A stretch of DNA of 64,000 nucleotides from an uncultured Phascolarctobacterium sp. (GTDB lineage: Bacteria; Bacillota; Negativicutes; Acidaminococcales; Acidaminococcaceae), in NCBI RefSeq assembly GCF_934190775.1, contig NZ_CAKPTG010000015.1, positions 1 to 64,000 of the forward strand, written 5' to 3'. Within the stretch, counting starts at the first letter, position 1, and each line of letters opens with the position of its first letter. The translations under genes were made by a program, and so were the position numbers. This document shows, piece after piece, positions 34,728 through 42,843 of the stretch. The notes beneath the pieces are model-generated. The model was not told the DNA's origin. It searched no databases and worked only from the letters and a program-made list of their open reading frames with translations.

Positions 34728-34867
34728 AAGTTAGTAATACCTTGCGTGGTGCTGCAGGTGCTGAAAAAGCGCGTTACGGCCGCGTTGGTAGAACAAATAA
34801 CAGCTATCAATATTCACATACATTAGAAATTGATAAAATTTTGCGGTGGATAAGGAGGGAATACTGA

Positions 34868-35002
34868 ATGAAGCGTACTTTTCAACCTAACAATCTCAGA
34901 AGAAAAAGAACTCATGGTTTCAGAGAAAGAATGAAAACTTTGGGCGGTCGTCAAGTTCTCAAAAGAAGACGTGCTAGAGGCAGAAAGAAATTGTCTGCAT
35001 AA
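34868..35002 (+). CDS. rpmH: Ribosomal protein bL34
   Basis: 44 residues: begins MKRTFQPNNLRRKRTHGF and ends RRRARGRKKLSA, the invariant bL34 sequence. AAGGAGGGAA precedes the ATG. It is the first gene of the rightward origin block. A hairpin directly behind the stop probably limits read-through to rnpA. Confidence 0.98.
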   Translation: MKRTFQPNNLRRKRTHGFRERMKTLGGRQVLKRRRARGRKKLSA

Positions 35003-35009
35003 CATTATA

Positions 35010-35038
35010 AAATAGGCCGCGCAAGTGGCCTATTTTTT
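35010..35038 (+). terminator. Hairpin terminator/attenuator between rpmH and rnpA
   Basis: AAATAGGCC (35010-35018) pairs with GGCCTATTT (35027-35035), followed by T residues. Since rnpA has no clear promoter, termination must be partial. Confidence 0.75.
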
Positions 35039-35061
35039 CCATGCGGGCAGGTGTGCATTTG

Positions 35062-35418
35062 ATGCAAAAGAAAAAGTTTACTTTAAAAAAATTAAATCGA
35101 CTTAAATCGAAGAAAAGTTTCCAGCTTGTCTATGTTAAAGGACGCACTGTTGTCGACGCTATGTCGGTTTTTTATATTCTTCCGGAACAGGGCGAGGATA
35201 TAAAAATTGGTCTGGCAGTGGGCAAAAAGCTTGGCTGCGCTGTGGTGCGCAATCGTGTTAAGCGTATGATGCGTGAGGTATTCCGCATGCATAAGGCAGA
35301 ACTCAAAAAGGGCTATCATATAGTTTGGGTGGCTCGCAAGAAGCTGACAAAGGCTGACTACAAGACTTTTGAGCGTGTATTTTTAAGACTGGCAAAAAGG
35401 GCAGCTCTGCTGCAGTAA
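35062..35418 (+). CDS. rnpA: Ribonuclease P protein component
   Basis: 118 residues from ATG 35062, which has AGGTG about 10 nt upstream. The in-frame ATG at 35041 lies in the terminator T-run and has no SD. The RNR signature is AVVRNRVKRMMREVFR. It binds RNase P RNA for tRNA 5' maturation. Gene order rpmH-rnpA-yidD-yidC is canonical. Confidence 0.95.
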   Translation: MQKKKFTLKKLNRLKSKKSFQLVYVKGRTVVDAMSVFYILPEQGEDIKIGLAVGKKLGCAVVRNRVKRMMREVFRMHKAELKKGYHIVWVARKKLTKADYKTFERVFLRLAKRAALLQ

Positions 35419-35433
35419 TAAGGATAGAAGGCT

Positions 35434-35643
35434 ATGAGCAGGTTACTGATTTTGTGTATAAGATTCTATCAGATTTTTATATCACCTCTGAAACCGCCGA
35501 CCTGCAGGTTTTATCCTACATGTTCAGCGTATGCTATTGAAGCGATTCAGAAGAAGGGACCGGTGAAGGGTACCTGGCTGGCTATTAAGCGTATTGCTAA
35601 ATGCCATCCCTTTCATCCCGGTGGCTATGACCCGGTGCCGTAA
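35434..35643 (+). CDS. yidD: Membrane protein insertion efficiency factor YidD
   Basis: 69 residues with the full family signature: RFYQIFISPLKPPTCRFYPTCSAYAIEAI and CHPFHPGGYDPVP. It assists YidC-dependent membrane insertion. It lies 15 nt behind rnpA. Confidence 0.96.
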   Translation: MSRLLILCIRFYQIFISPLKPPTCRFYPTCSAYAIEAIQKKGPVKGTWLAIKRIAKCHPFHPGGYDPVP

Positions 35644-35688
35644 GCATACTATTAAGCTATAACACTTTGTTTATTAAGGAGTGATATC

Positions 35689-36333
35689 TTGGATTTTCTC
35701 GCTAATATTGTACAACAGGTGTTAACTGTGCTCTATAACTTTACTGAGAGCATTGGTATACCGAACCTTGGCCTGGCTATTGTGTTAATGACCATTATTA
35801 TTAAGCTGATTATGTATCCGCTGACTCAAAAGCAGATTCAGTCAACTAAGGCTATGATGGAAATTCAGCCAAAGATGAAGGCTTTGCAGGAAAAATATAA
35901 GGATGATAAACAGCGCCTGAATATGGAGCTGGCTAATTTATATAAGAGCGAAGGCGTTAATCCGCTGGCAGGCTGCCTGCCTCTGCTCATCCAGATGCCG
36001 ATCATGATTGGTATTTTTTATGGTATCCGTGATTACAACTATGCAGCACATCCGGAACTCATTACCAGCTTTTTATGGCTGGCTGATATTTCCAAGGCAG
36101 ATCCGACCTATGTTCTGCCGGTGCTTTCTGCATTGACTACCTTCATTCAGACTAAGCAGACTATGCCGGCAAGCGGCGGCGGTGCACAGAACAAGATGAT
36201 GATGTACTTCATGCCGTTGTTCATCGGTTATATCAGCTTGACCTTCCCTGCAGGCCTGGTTCTGTATTGGGTTGTAATGAATATTATGCAGATTGCACAG
36301 CAGTCTATTATGAACAGAGCTGCGGCTAAATAA
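35689..36333 (+). CDS. yidC: Membrane protein insertase YidC/Oxa1
   Basis: 214 residues, the short Gram-positive-type length without the large periplasmic domain. It starts at TTG 35689, with AAGGAG 7 nt upstream and no nearby ATG alternative. Oxa1 core features are present: MYPLTQKQIQSTKAM, EGVNPLAGCLPLLIQMPI and five hydrophobic segments. There is no obvious lipobox, unlike Bacillus SpoIIIJ. Confidence 0.95.
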   Translation: MDFLANIVQQVLTVLYNFTESIGIPNLGLAIVLMTIIIKLIMYPLTQKQIQSTKAMMEIQPKMKALQEKYKDDKQRLNMELANLYKSEGVNPLAGCLPLLIQMPIMIGIFYGIRDYNYAAHPELITSFLWLADISKADPTYVLPVLSALTTFIQTKQTMPASGGGAQNKMMMYFMPLFIGYISLTFPAGLVLYWVVMNIMQIAQQSIMNRAAAK

Positions 36334-36360
36334 CGTGTAAGCGTATAGGAGTTGGTAAAG

Positions 36361-37278
36361 ATGGCTTTTGTTGAAAAGACCGGTAAGAGTGTGGACGAAG
36401 CTGTTGCAGCAGCTTTGGCAGAACTGAATGTTACAGCTGATGAGGCTGTTGTTGAAGTATTAGAAGAAGCAAAGAAGGGCTTTTTAGGCTTTGGCCGTAA
36501 GGATGCCCGTGTACGCGTAAGCGTTAAGCCTGCAGTTGAAGAAAAACCTGCAGAGGCTGCACCCGCTGCTGAGAAAACAGTAAGCGAGGCTGCTGCTGAT
36601 GCTGTAGCTGCAGTGAAGGAAGCCGCTGCTGTTGCTGCCGTTGCTTTTGCTAAAAAGGCAGATGCTGTGAAGGCTGATGCTGCTGTAGCTGCTGAGGACT
36701 TCAAGAAAAAGGCTGCAGATGCTAAGGATGACGCAGTGGATGATGCTATTGCAGCGCTGAATGCTTTGAAGAGCGAGCGCCGCGAACGTCAGAATCGCGA
36801 ACCGCGTAAATACAATGTAAGTGATGAGGCAGTTGCTGCTGCTAAGGAATTTTTGCAGAAAATCTTCAATGCTATGCATATTGAGGTTGCTATGGAAAAA
36901 TTCATCAACAAAAATGACGGTAGCGTTACCTTCCGCCTGCATGGTGATGATATGGGTATTTTAATCGGCAAGCATGGACAGACCTTAGACAGCTTGCAAT
37001 ACCTGACCAATCTTGTTGCTAATAAGAACAGCAACGAGCGTGTGCGTGTAATCATTGATGTTGAGGATTACCGCGACCGCCGTATCGAGACTCTTAACCG
37101 TCTGGCTGCACGTCTGGCGGATAAGGTTAAACGTACCGGTGAGCGCGTAGCCCTGGAGCCTATGAATCCGCACGAGCGCAAGATTATCCATATGGCACTG
37201 CAGGGTGACCGTCGTGTTACTACTCTGAGCGAGGGCGATGAGCCTTATCGTCATGTGGTTATCGAGCTGAAAAAATAA
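36361..37278 (+). CDS. khpB: RNA-binding protein KhpB/Jag
   Basis: 305 residues from ATG 36361 (GGAG 10 nt upstream). It has three parts: a Jag N-terminal domain (residues 1-50, ending KKGFLGFGRKDARV), an Ala/Lys-rich low-complexity linker (about 60-140), then a KH domain with GILIGKHGQTLDSLQYL and an R3H domain with PMNPHERKIIHMAL. It binds RNA with KhpA. The linker is long and strongly alanine-biased. Confidence 0.93.
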   Translation: MAFVEKTGKSVDEAVAAALAELNVTADEAVVEVLEEAKKGFLGFGRKDARVRVSVKPAVEEKPAEAAPAAEKTVSEAAADAVAAVKEAAAVAAVAFAKKADAVKADAAVAAEDFKKKAADAKDDAVDDAIAALNALKSERRERQNREPRKYNVSDEAVAAAKEFLQKIFNAMHIEVAMEKFINKNDGSVTFRLHGDDMGILIGKHGQTLDSLQYLTNLVANKNSNERVRVIIDVEDYRDRRIETLNRLAARLADKVKRTGERVALEPMNPHERKIIHMALQGDRRVTTLSEGDEPYRHVVIELKK

Positions 37279-37288
37279 AATATAAAGC

Positions 37289-37338
37289 AAGGCTGTCGCG
37301 TTAAGTTAATTAGAGGCTTATTTGCGGCAGCCTTTTTT
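37289..37338 (+). terminator. Terminator after khpB
   Basis: AAGGCTG (37289-37295) pairs with CAGCCTT (37328-37334), extended by CGC/GCG with one mismatch, and is followed by TTTTTT. Confidence 0.75.
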
Positions 37339-37384
37339 CCGTACTGAGCTTTTTGTGCGGTACAGATAAAAGAAGGGGTGTCAT

Positions 37385-38764
37385 ATGGCTGAGGATACAA
37401 TTAGTGCTGTTACTACGGCTCTTGGCGAAGGCGCTGTAGGTATTGTGCGTATTAGCGGACCAAAGGCGTTGGCGGTGGGTGAGACCTTGTTTAAGGCGGC
37501 TTCCGGCAAGGCGCTGGGTGCATATCCTGTGAATACGCTTGCTTATGGCCATGTTTATGATACAGACGGCAGCCTGGTAGATGAGGTGCTGGCGGTGTAT
37601 ATGCGTGCTCCGCGGTCCTATACGGCGGAGGATGTGGTAGAAATCCAGTGCCACGGCGGTGTGCAGCCGCTGCAGAAGATTCTGCAGCTGACGTTTGCTG
37701 CCGGTGCGCGTCCGGCGGAGGCCGGCGAGTTTACGAAGCGCGCGTTTTTGAATGGCAGGATTGACCTGACGCAGGCTGAGGCGGTTATGGATATTATCCG
37801 TTCGCGCAGTGAGGCGAGCCTGAAGCTGGCTGCGCGTCAGCAGCAGGGCCAGCTGGCAGGTGAACTGCGTACTTTGCGTAAGCAGCTTGTGGATGTGGTT
37901 GTTAATCTGGAGGCTGTGATTGATTATCCGGAGGAGGATATCGAGGATGTTACCTATGGCAGGGTGCAGGAGAGCCTGACTACTGTGTGCAGCGGGATTG
38001 AGCATTTGCTGGCGCATGCGCATACGGGCAAGATTTTGCGCGAGGGCTTGCGTACTGCTATTGTGGGACGTCCGAACGTGGGTAAGTCTAGTCTGCTGAA
38101 CGCTTTACTGCGGGAGGAGCGCGCGATTGTTTCGCAGTACGCCGGTACGACGCGTGATGTTATTGAGGAGCAGCTGCTGCTTGATGGTGTGCCGCTGGTG
38201 CTGGCGGATACTGCAGGTATTCGTGCTACCGAGGATTTTGTGGAGAAAATCGGCGTGGAGAAGAGCCGTCAGCTGTTGGCGGATTCGGAGCTGGTTATCT
38301 GCGTGATTGATGGCAGCGAGGGCCTGACGGCTGAGGATGAGGCGATTTTAGAGGCTGCGGCCGGGAAGCCCTGTGTGGTGATTGTGAATAAGAGCGATTT
38401 GCCGCAGCAGGTTGATTTGGTGCAGCTGCGTGAGCGTTTTGGTGCTGATAAGGTGATGACGCTTTCTGCCAAGACTCTTGTTGGTATTGAGGCGTTTACT
38501 GCCTGGCTGAAGAGTTATGTTTATGGCAGTAAGGGTACGCTTGATGATGGTGCGTATATTCAGAATGCGCGTCAGGAGCGTTTGCTGCGTGAGGCGCTTG
38601 CGGGTTTGCAGGATGCGGAGGTTGCGGCGCAGGATTATCTGCCGTATGATTGTATTGTGATTGATGTGCGCTCGGCGATTGACCTGTTAGGGGAGATTAC
38701 GGGTGATACGGTGCAGGATGAAATTATCAATGAGATTTTTGAGAGGTTCTGTATCGGTAAGTAG
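37385..38764 (+). CDS. mnmE: tRNA modification GTPase MnmE
   Basis: 459 residues. N-terminal folate-binding domain, helical domain and inserted G domain: GRPNVGKSSLLNALL, DTAGIRATED, NKSD, and the C-terminal FCIGK essential for modification. With MnmG it makes carboxymethylaminomethyl-uridine at the tRNA wobble position. Codons from about 37500 onward are unusually G/T-rich at third positions compared with the left arm, consistent with leading-strand bias. Confidence 0.97.
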   Translation: MAEDTISAVTTALGEGAVGIVRISGPKALAVGETLFKAASGKALGAYPVNTLAYGHVYDTDGSLVDEVLAVYMRAPRSYTAEDVVEIQCHGGVQPLQKILQLTFAAGARPAEAGEFTKRAFLNGRIDLTQAEAVMDIIRSRSEASLKLAARQQQGQLAGELRTLRKQLVDVVVNLEAVIDYPEEDIEDVTYGRVQESLTTVCSGIEHLLAHAHTGKILREGLRTAIVGRPNVGKSSLLNALLREERAIVSQYAGTTRDVIEEQLLLDGVPLVLADTAGIRATEDFVEKIGVEKSRQLLADSELVICVIDGSEGLTAEDEAILEAAAGKPCVVIVNKSDLPQQVDLVQLRERFGADKVMTLSAKTLVGIEAFTAWLKSYVYGSKGTLDDGAYIQNARQERLLREALAGLQDAEVAAQDYLPYDCIVIDVRSAIDLLGEITGDTVQDEIINEIFERFCIGK

Positions 38765-38989
38765 GGTTGTGCATCGCAATTAAATATCGTTCCAGTCAGC
38801 AGCAATTTTCCCGTGCCGTAGGGCACAACGTAAATTTCGTGTGGAACCAGGACGAAGCTTCGGTAAAATTTGACAGACGGTAAGAGAAAGTTACGTACCC
38901 TTGCTTCTATGGTTCCGGACACTCATTTGCTAAAATTGCTATTCCTTACACGATATGTTAATTGCTTGAGTTAGTGTTAACTACTAGCC

Positions 38990-39047
38990 TTTTATATGCT
39001 CCCTGCAAGGGAGCTGGCATCGCGTAGGCGATGACTGAGGGTTGTGC
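38990..39047 (+). repeat. REP-like repeat family B, copy 1
   Basis: TTTATATGCTCCCTG-AAGGGAGCTGGC, then a CATCGC-GTAG-GCGATG hairpin, then TGACTGAGGGTTGTGC. The copy at 62034-62097 has the same flanks with a different but self-complementary hairpin. The 38765-39226 spacer has no gene; it carries this repeat, a family A copy and several GGTTGTGCGTCGC-like fragments. Confidence 0.75.
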
Positions 39048-39090
39048 GCTGCGATATATAAATTGCTCGTTAGAGCGTTCTGCTAACCTT

Positions 39091-39139
39091 CTTGCCTGCC
39101 CCTTGGGGAAGGTGCCGAGCGAAGCGAGGCGGAAGGGGG
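39091..39139 (-). repeat. REP-like repeat family A, copy 1
   Basis: On the minus strand CCCCCTTCCGCCTC, GGCACCTTCCCCAAGGGG and CAGGCAAG match the copies at 61731 and 63907. Both contain the palindrome CCTTCCCCAAGGGG-like core. Confidence 0.75.
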
Positions 39140-39226
39140 TTGTGCGTCGCAATTAACGCATCGCGTTGCAATGAAAAATTTGGTTGTGCGTTCACTAATA
39201 CATATATTTTTAAGAGGTCTATGAAG

Positions 39227-41110
39227 ATGAGTTATATTACAGATACATTTGATGTAATTGTGGTTGGTGCCGGCCATGCCGGCGTGGAGGCGGCGCTGGC
39301 TGCTGCCCGCCTGGGCGGCAAGACGCTGCTGGCAACGTTGTCGCTGGATAATGTGGCGCTGATGCCATGTAATCCGTCTATCGGCGGTCCTGCTAAGGGC
39401 CATCTGGTGCGTGAGCTGGATGCTTTGGGCGGCCAGATGGGTATCAGTGCGGATTTAGCGTGTATCCAGATGCGTCTTTTGAATACCGGTAAGGGTTATG
39501 CTGTACACGCGCTACGTGGTCAGGAGGATAAGCCTTTTTACCATACCCTGATGAAAAAGATTGTTGAGGATCAGGCGAATCTGGAGCTGAAGCAGCTGAT
39601 GATTGATAAGCTGCTGGTGGAAAATGGCGCGGTTGTTGGTGTGGAGGCTGAAACCGGCGAGGTTTTCGAGGCGAAGTGTGTTATTCTGGCTACCGGTACT
39701 TATCTGCGCGGTCGTATTGTTTATGGCCAGGTTAATTATGAATGCGGTCCGAACGGCTTGCGTAGTGCGCAGAAGCTTTCAGCTTCGCTGCTGGAAAACG
39801 GCGTGGAGCTGATGCGCTTTAAGACCGGTACGCCGGCGCGTATTGATGCCCGCAGTCTGGATTACAGCAAGATGGAGCCGCAGTATGGCGATGAGGAGGT
39901 GCGCAATTTCTCCTTTATCAGCGATATCAAAACACGTGAGCAGGTGCCTTGCTACCTGACATATACGAATGAGGCGACGCATAAGATTATCCGCGATAAC
40001 CTGCATTTATCCGGTATGTATAACGGTATGATTGAGGGTGTCGGTCCGCGTTACTGTCCGTCTATTGAATCTAAGATTGTGCGCTTTGCCAATAAGGAGC
40101 GTCATCAGCTGTTTATCGAGCCTGAGGGACGTAGTACCAATGAAATGTATGTACAGGGCATGAGCTCTTCTTTGCCGGCGCATATTCAGTTGCAGTTTAT
40201 GCAGACTATTCCCGGTCTGGAGCATTGCAAGATGATGCGTGCAGGCTATGCGATTGATTATGATTGCCTTGATCCGCTGCAGCTGCGTCCGTCGCTGGAG
40301 CATAAGGCTATCAGCGGCCTGTTCAGTGCCGGTCAGTCCAACGGTACCAGCGGCTATGAGGAGGCTGCTGCCCAAGGTCTGATGGCAGGTATCAATGCAA
40401 TGATGAAGATTAACGGACGCGAGCCGCTGGTATTGCGCCGTGATGAGGCATATATCGGCGTGCTGATTGATGACCTGGTTACCAAGGGTACATCCGAGCC
40501 TTACAGAATGATGACCTCGCGTGCGGAATACCGCCTGCTGCTGCGTCAGGATAATGCGGATTTGCGCCTGACGGAAAAGGGCAGAGAGATTGGTTTGGTT
40601 GATGATAAGCGCTATGGTATTTTCACCGAAAAGCGCAGTGCGCTGGAGCGCACAGTGAGCGAGCTGGGCAAGCAGAATATTTCTCCCAGTGCGGAAAACA
40701 ATGCCAAGCTGGAGGCTATGGGTACGGCGCCGCTCCGCAGCGGCAGCAGTCTTTTGGATTTGCTGCGTCGTAAGGAGGTTACCTACAGTAAGCTGCAGCA
40801 GGCCTTCGGCTTGCCGGAGCTGGCACCGCAGGTGGCAGAGCAGGCCGAGATTTTCGCTAAGTATGAGGGCTATATTACTAAGCAGCGTCAGGAGGTTGAA
40901 CGCTTTATGAAGCTGGAAAACAAGCGCTTGCCTGATGATATAGATTATCGTGCGATTAAGGAGCTTTCCAGCGAGGCCGCTGAAAAGCTGGACAAGGTGC
41001 GTCCGGTGAATATCGGTCAGGCATCGCGTATCAGCGGTGTTTCGCCGGCTGATATCAGTGTGCTGATGATTGCGCTGGAGCTGAAGCGCCGAAAGGAGCA
41101 GGAAGAATGA
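39227..41110 (+). CDS. mnmG: tRNA uridine-5-carboxymethylaminomethyl modification enzyme MnmG
   Basis: 627 residues from ATG 39227 (GAGG 9 nt upstream). An open frame extends 45 codons further 5' through repeat DNA and is not coding. FAD motif DVIVVGAGHAGVEAALAAARLG, then CNPSIGGPAKGHLVRELDALGG and the C-terminal DIDYRAIKELSSEAAEKL region. It acts with MnmE. Confidence 0.97.
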   Translation: MSYITDTFDVIVVGAGHAGVEAALAAARLGGKTLLATLSLDNVALMPCNPSIGGPAKGHLVRELDALGGQMGISADLACIQMRLLNTGKGYAVHALRGQEDKPFYHTLMKKIVEDQANLELKQLMIDKLLVENGAVVGVEAETGEVFEAKCVILATGTYLRGRIVYGQVNYECGPNGLRSAQKLSASLLENGVELMRFKTGTPARIDARSLDYSKMEPQYGDEEVRNFSFISDIKTREQVPCYLTYTNEATHKIIRDNLHLSGMYNGMIEGVGPRYCPSIESKIVRFANKERHQLFIEPEGRSTNEMYVQGMSSSLPAHIQLQFMQTIPGLEHCKMMRAGYAIDYDCLDPLQLRPSLEHKAISGLFSAGQSNGTSGYEEAAAQGLMAGINAMMKINGREPLVLRRDEAYIGVLIDDLVTKGTSEPYRMMTSRAEYRLLLRQDNADLRLTEKGREIGLVDDKRYGIFTEKRSALERTVSELGKQNISPSAENNAKLEAMGTAPLRSGSSLLDLLRRKEVTYSKLQQAFGLPELAPQVAEQAEIFAKYEGYITKQRQEVERFMKLENKRLPDDIDYRAIKELSSEAAEKLDKVRPVNIGQASRISGVSPADISVLMIALELKRRKEQEE

Positions 41111-41826
41111 CCTTTGCAGAAATTTTAGCTGAAAAGGGTGCGGAGGCCGGTTTGAGCTTTACGCCGCTGCAGCTGGAACAGTTCAGCCGTTATTACGAGC
41201 TGCTGGTGGAAACCAATAAGGTGATGAACCTTACTGCGATTACTGAGCCGGAGGAGGTTGCCGTAAAGCATATGGTAGACAGCCTGCTGGCCTACGAGGC
41301 GGAGATGGCCGGCAAAACCTTGGCAGACGTGGGCACGGGCGCCGGCTTTCCCGGTGTACCGCTAAAAATCTACTGCCCCGAGCTGAAGGTGACACTGATT
41401 GATTCCTTGGGCAAGCGCCTGCGTTTTTTGCAGCAGGTGATTGAGGAGCTGGGGCTGAAGGGTATCCGCTGCGAGCATTTGCGTGCTGAAGATGCCGGTC
41501 GCGATAAAAAGCATCGCGAAAAATATGATTATGTAACGGCACGCGCGGTGGCGCGTTTGAGCGTGCTGAGCGAATACTGTCTGCCGCTGGCCAAAAAGGG
41601 CGGTCAGTTTATCGCCCTGAAGGGCAGCAAGTTTGCGGAGGAAATTACCGAGGGCGAGGCTGCGGTAAAAATCCTCGGCGGCAAAATTATCAGTGCAGAG
41701 CCTGTAAAATTACCCGGTCTTGACGATGGACGTGCTATAATAAAGATAGCTAAAATCAAAACAACACCGGCGCAGTACCCGCGTAAGGCAGGGACGCCGG
41801 AAAAACAGCCCTTAGGCGCTAGATAG
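41107..41826 (+). CDS. rsmG: 16S rRNA (guanine527-N7)-methyltransferase RsmG
   Basis: 239 residues. Its ATG overlaps the mnmG stop (ATGA). The SAM-binding motif is ADVGTGAGFPGVPLKI, followed by SLGKRLRFL and TARAVARLSVL. Loss of this enzyme causes low-level streptomycin resistance in many bacteria. The C-terminal 30 residues beyond the core are basic and poorly conserved. Confidence 0.96.
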   Translation: MTFAEILAEKGAEAGLSFTPLQLEQFSRYYELLVETNKVMNLTAITEPEEVAVKHMVDSLLAYEAEMAGKTLADVGTGAGFPGVPLKIYCPELKVTLIDSLGKRLRFLQQVIEELGLKGIRCEHLRAEDAGRDKKHREKYDYVTARAVARLSVLSEYCLPLAKKGGQFIALKGSKFAEEITEGEAAVKILGGKIISAEPVKLPGLDDGRAIIKIAKIKTTPAQYPRKAGTPEKQPLGAR

Positions 41827-41836
41827 GGGGAAGCAA

Positions 41837-42715
41837 ATGTTAGTAGATGATGGATTTTCGGTATTAGATACAGATTGCGGTATTATTGGTGAGCGTAAGG
41901 CTGTCAATGAGGTGAAGGTTGTGAAGGTGCCTATCGGACAGATTTTCCCTAACCCTTATCAGCCGCGCAAAAGCTTTGACGAGGCAGCCTTAGAGGAGCT
42001 TTCTGCTTCCATCGCTCAATATGGCGTGCTGCAGCCTCTTTTAGTATCCCCGACGGAGGACGGTCGTTATCTGCTGATTGCCGGTGAGCGACGCCTGCGT
42101 GCTTCCCGTATGGCGAAGCTGACAGAGGTACCGGTGATTATCAGCGATTACACTACGCAGCAGATTGCAGAGATTGCGCTGATTGAAAACCTACAGCGTG
42201 AGGACCTGCACTTTTTGGAGGAGGCTGAAGGCTACGAACAGCTGATGGAGCAGTTCCATCTGACGCAGGAGGCAATGGCTGCGCGTGTAGGCAAGAAGCA
42301 GTCCACTATCGCTAACAAGCTGCGTTTGCTGCGCCTGTCGCCTGCTGTACGCAAGGTGCTGGTTGATGCCGGTCTGAGCGAGCGTCATGCCCGCGCCCTG
42401 CTGAAGCTGGATGATGATACCAGGCGTCTGGAAGCGCTGGAGGTTATTGTGGCCAAGAATTACAGCGTGCGCCAGACTGAAGAATATATCAGTAAGCTGC
42501 TTGATGACAAGCAGCAGGAAAAACGCCGTCGCATGGTGATTGTCAACGATGTCCGCATCTACCTGAACAGTATTAAGCAGGTTGTCAACGCTATTAAGGA
42601 CGTTGGTATTCCCGTTAACATGGAGCAGACTGTAGAGGGCGATGAGGTTATCGTCAGTGTCCGCATCAAGAACCAGAAGAAGCCGAAGGGTGGCAACAGC
42701 AAGCCCTTGTTCTAA
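41837..42715 (+). CDS. noc: Nucleoid occlusion protein Noc (ParB/Noc CTPase family)
   Basis: 292 residues. ParB/Noc CTPase motif GERRLRAS, the ENLQRE box and HTH region QEAMAARVGKKQSTIANKLRLLRL. The segments KKQSTIANKLRLL and ERHARALL are Noc-like rather than Spo0J-like, and the position behind rsmG is that of noc. Noc couples division-site selection to the nucleoid. In Bacillus soj-spo0J follows; here it does not. An alternative assignment as the ParB that binds the local parS sites cannot be excluded without the specificity residues being aligned. Confidence 0.82.
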   Translation: MLVDDGFSVLDTDCGIIGERKAVNEVKVVKVPIGQIFPNPYQPRKSFDEAALEELSASIAQYGVLQPLLVSPTEDGRYLLIAGERRLRASRMAKLTEVPVIISDYTTQQIAEIALIENLQREDLHFLEEAEGYEQLMEQFHLTQEAMAARVGKKQSTIANKLRLLRLSPAVRKVLVDAGLSERHARALLKLDDDTRRLEALEVIVAKNYSVRQTEEYISKLLDDKQQEKRRRMVIVNDVRIYLNSIKQVVNAIKDVGIPVNMEQTVEGDEVIVSVRIKNQKKPKGGNSKPLF

Positions 42716-42751
42716 AAGTAAATAGGCAGGAAGCTTTCCTGTAGAAACGTT

Positions 42752-42800
42752 AAAAGCAGAGAGACTTGTTTCACGTGAAACAAGTCTCTCTGCTTTTTTT
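42752..42800. terminator. Bidirectional terminator with parS core
   Basis: A perfect 46-bp inverted repeat (42752-42797) is flanked by A- and T-runs. It lies between convergent noc and the zinc-ribbon gene and should terminate both. Its centre is the parS site at 42767-42782. Confidence 0.85.
42767..42782. promoter_or_regulatory. parS centromere site (perfect)
   Basis: TGTTTCACGTGAAACA, identical to the consensus, forms the middle of the 46-bp terminator palindrome. It lies about 9.7 kb from oriC on the opposite side from the other parS. Confidence 0.95.
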
Positions 42801-42843
42801 GCGAAAGGAGTTATGTTGTTATGTACTGGCATCAGCCAGTATT

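Noticed and set aside
39092..39226. N-terminal extension of MnmG
   Set aside because: The extension runs through a REP-like repeat, lacks an SD, and the FAD domain begins right after ATG 39227.
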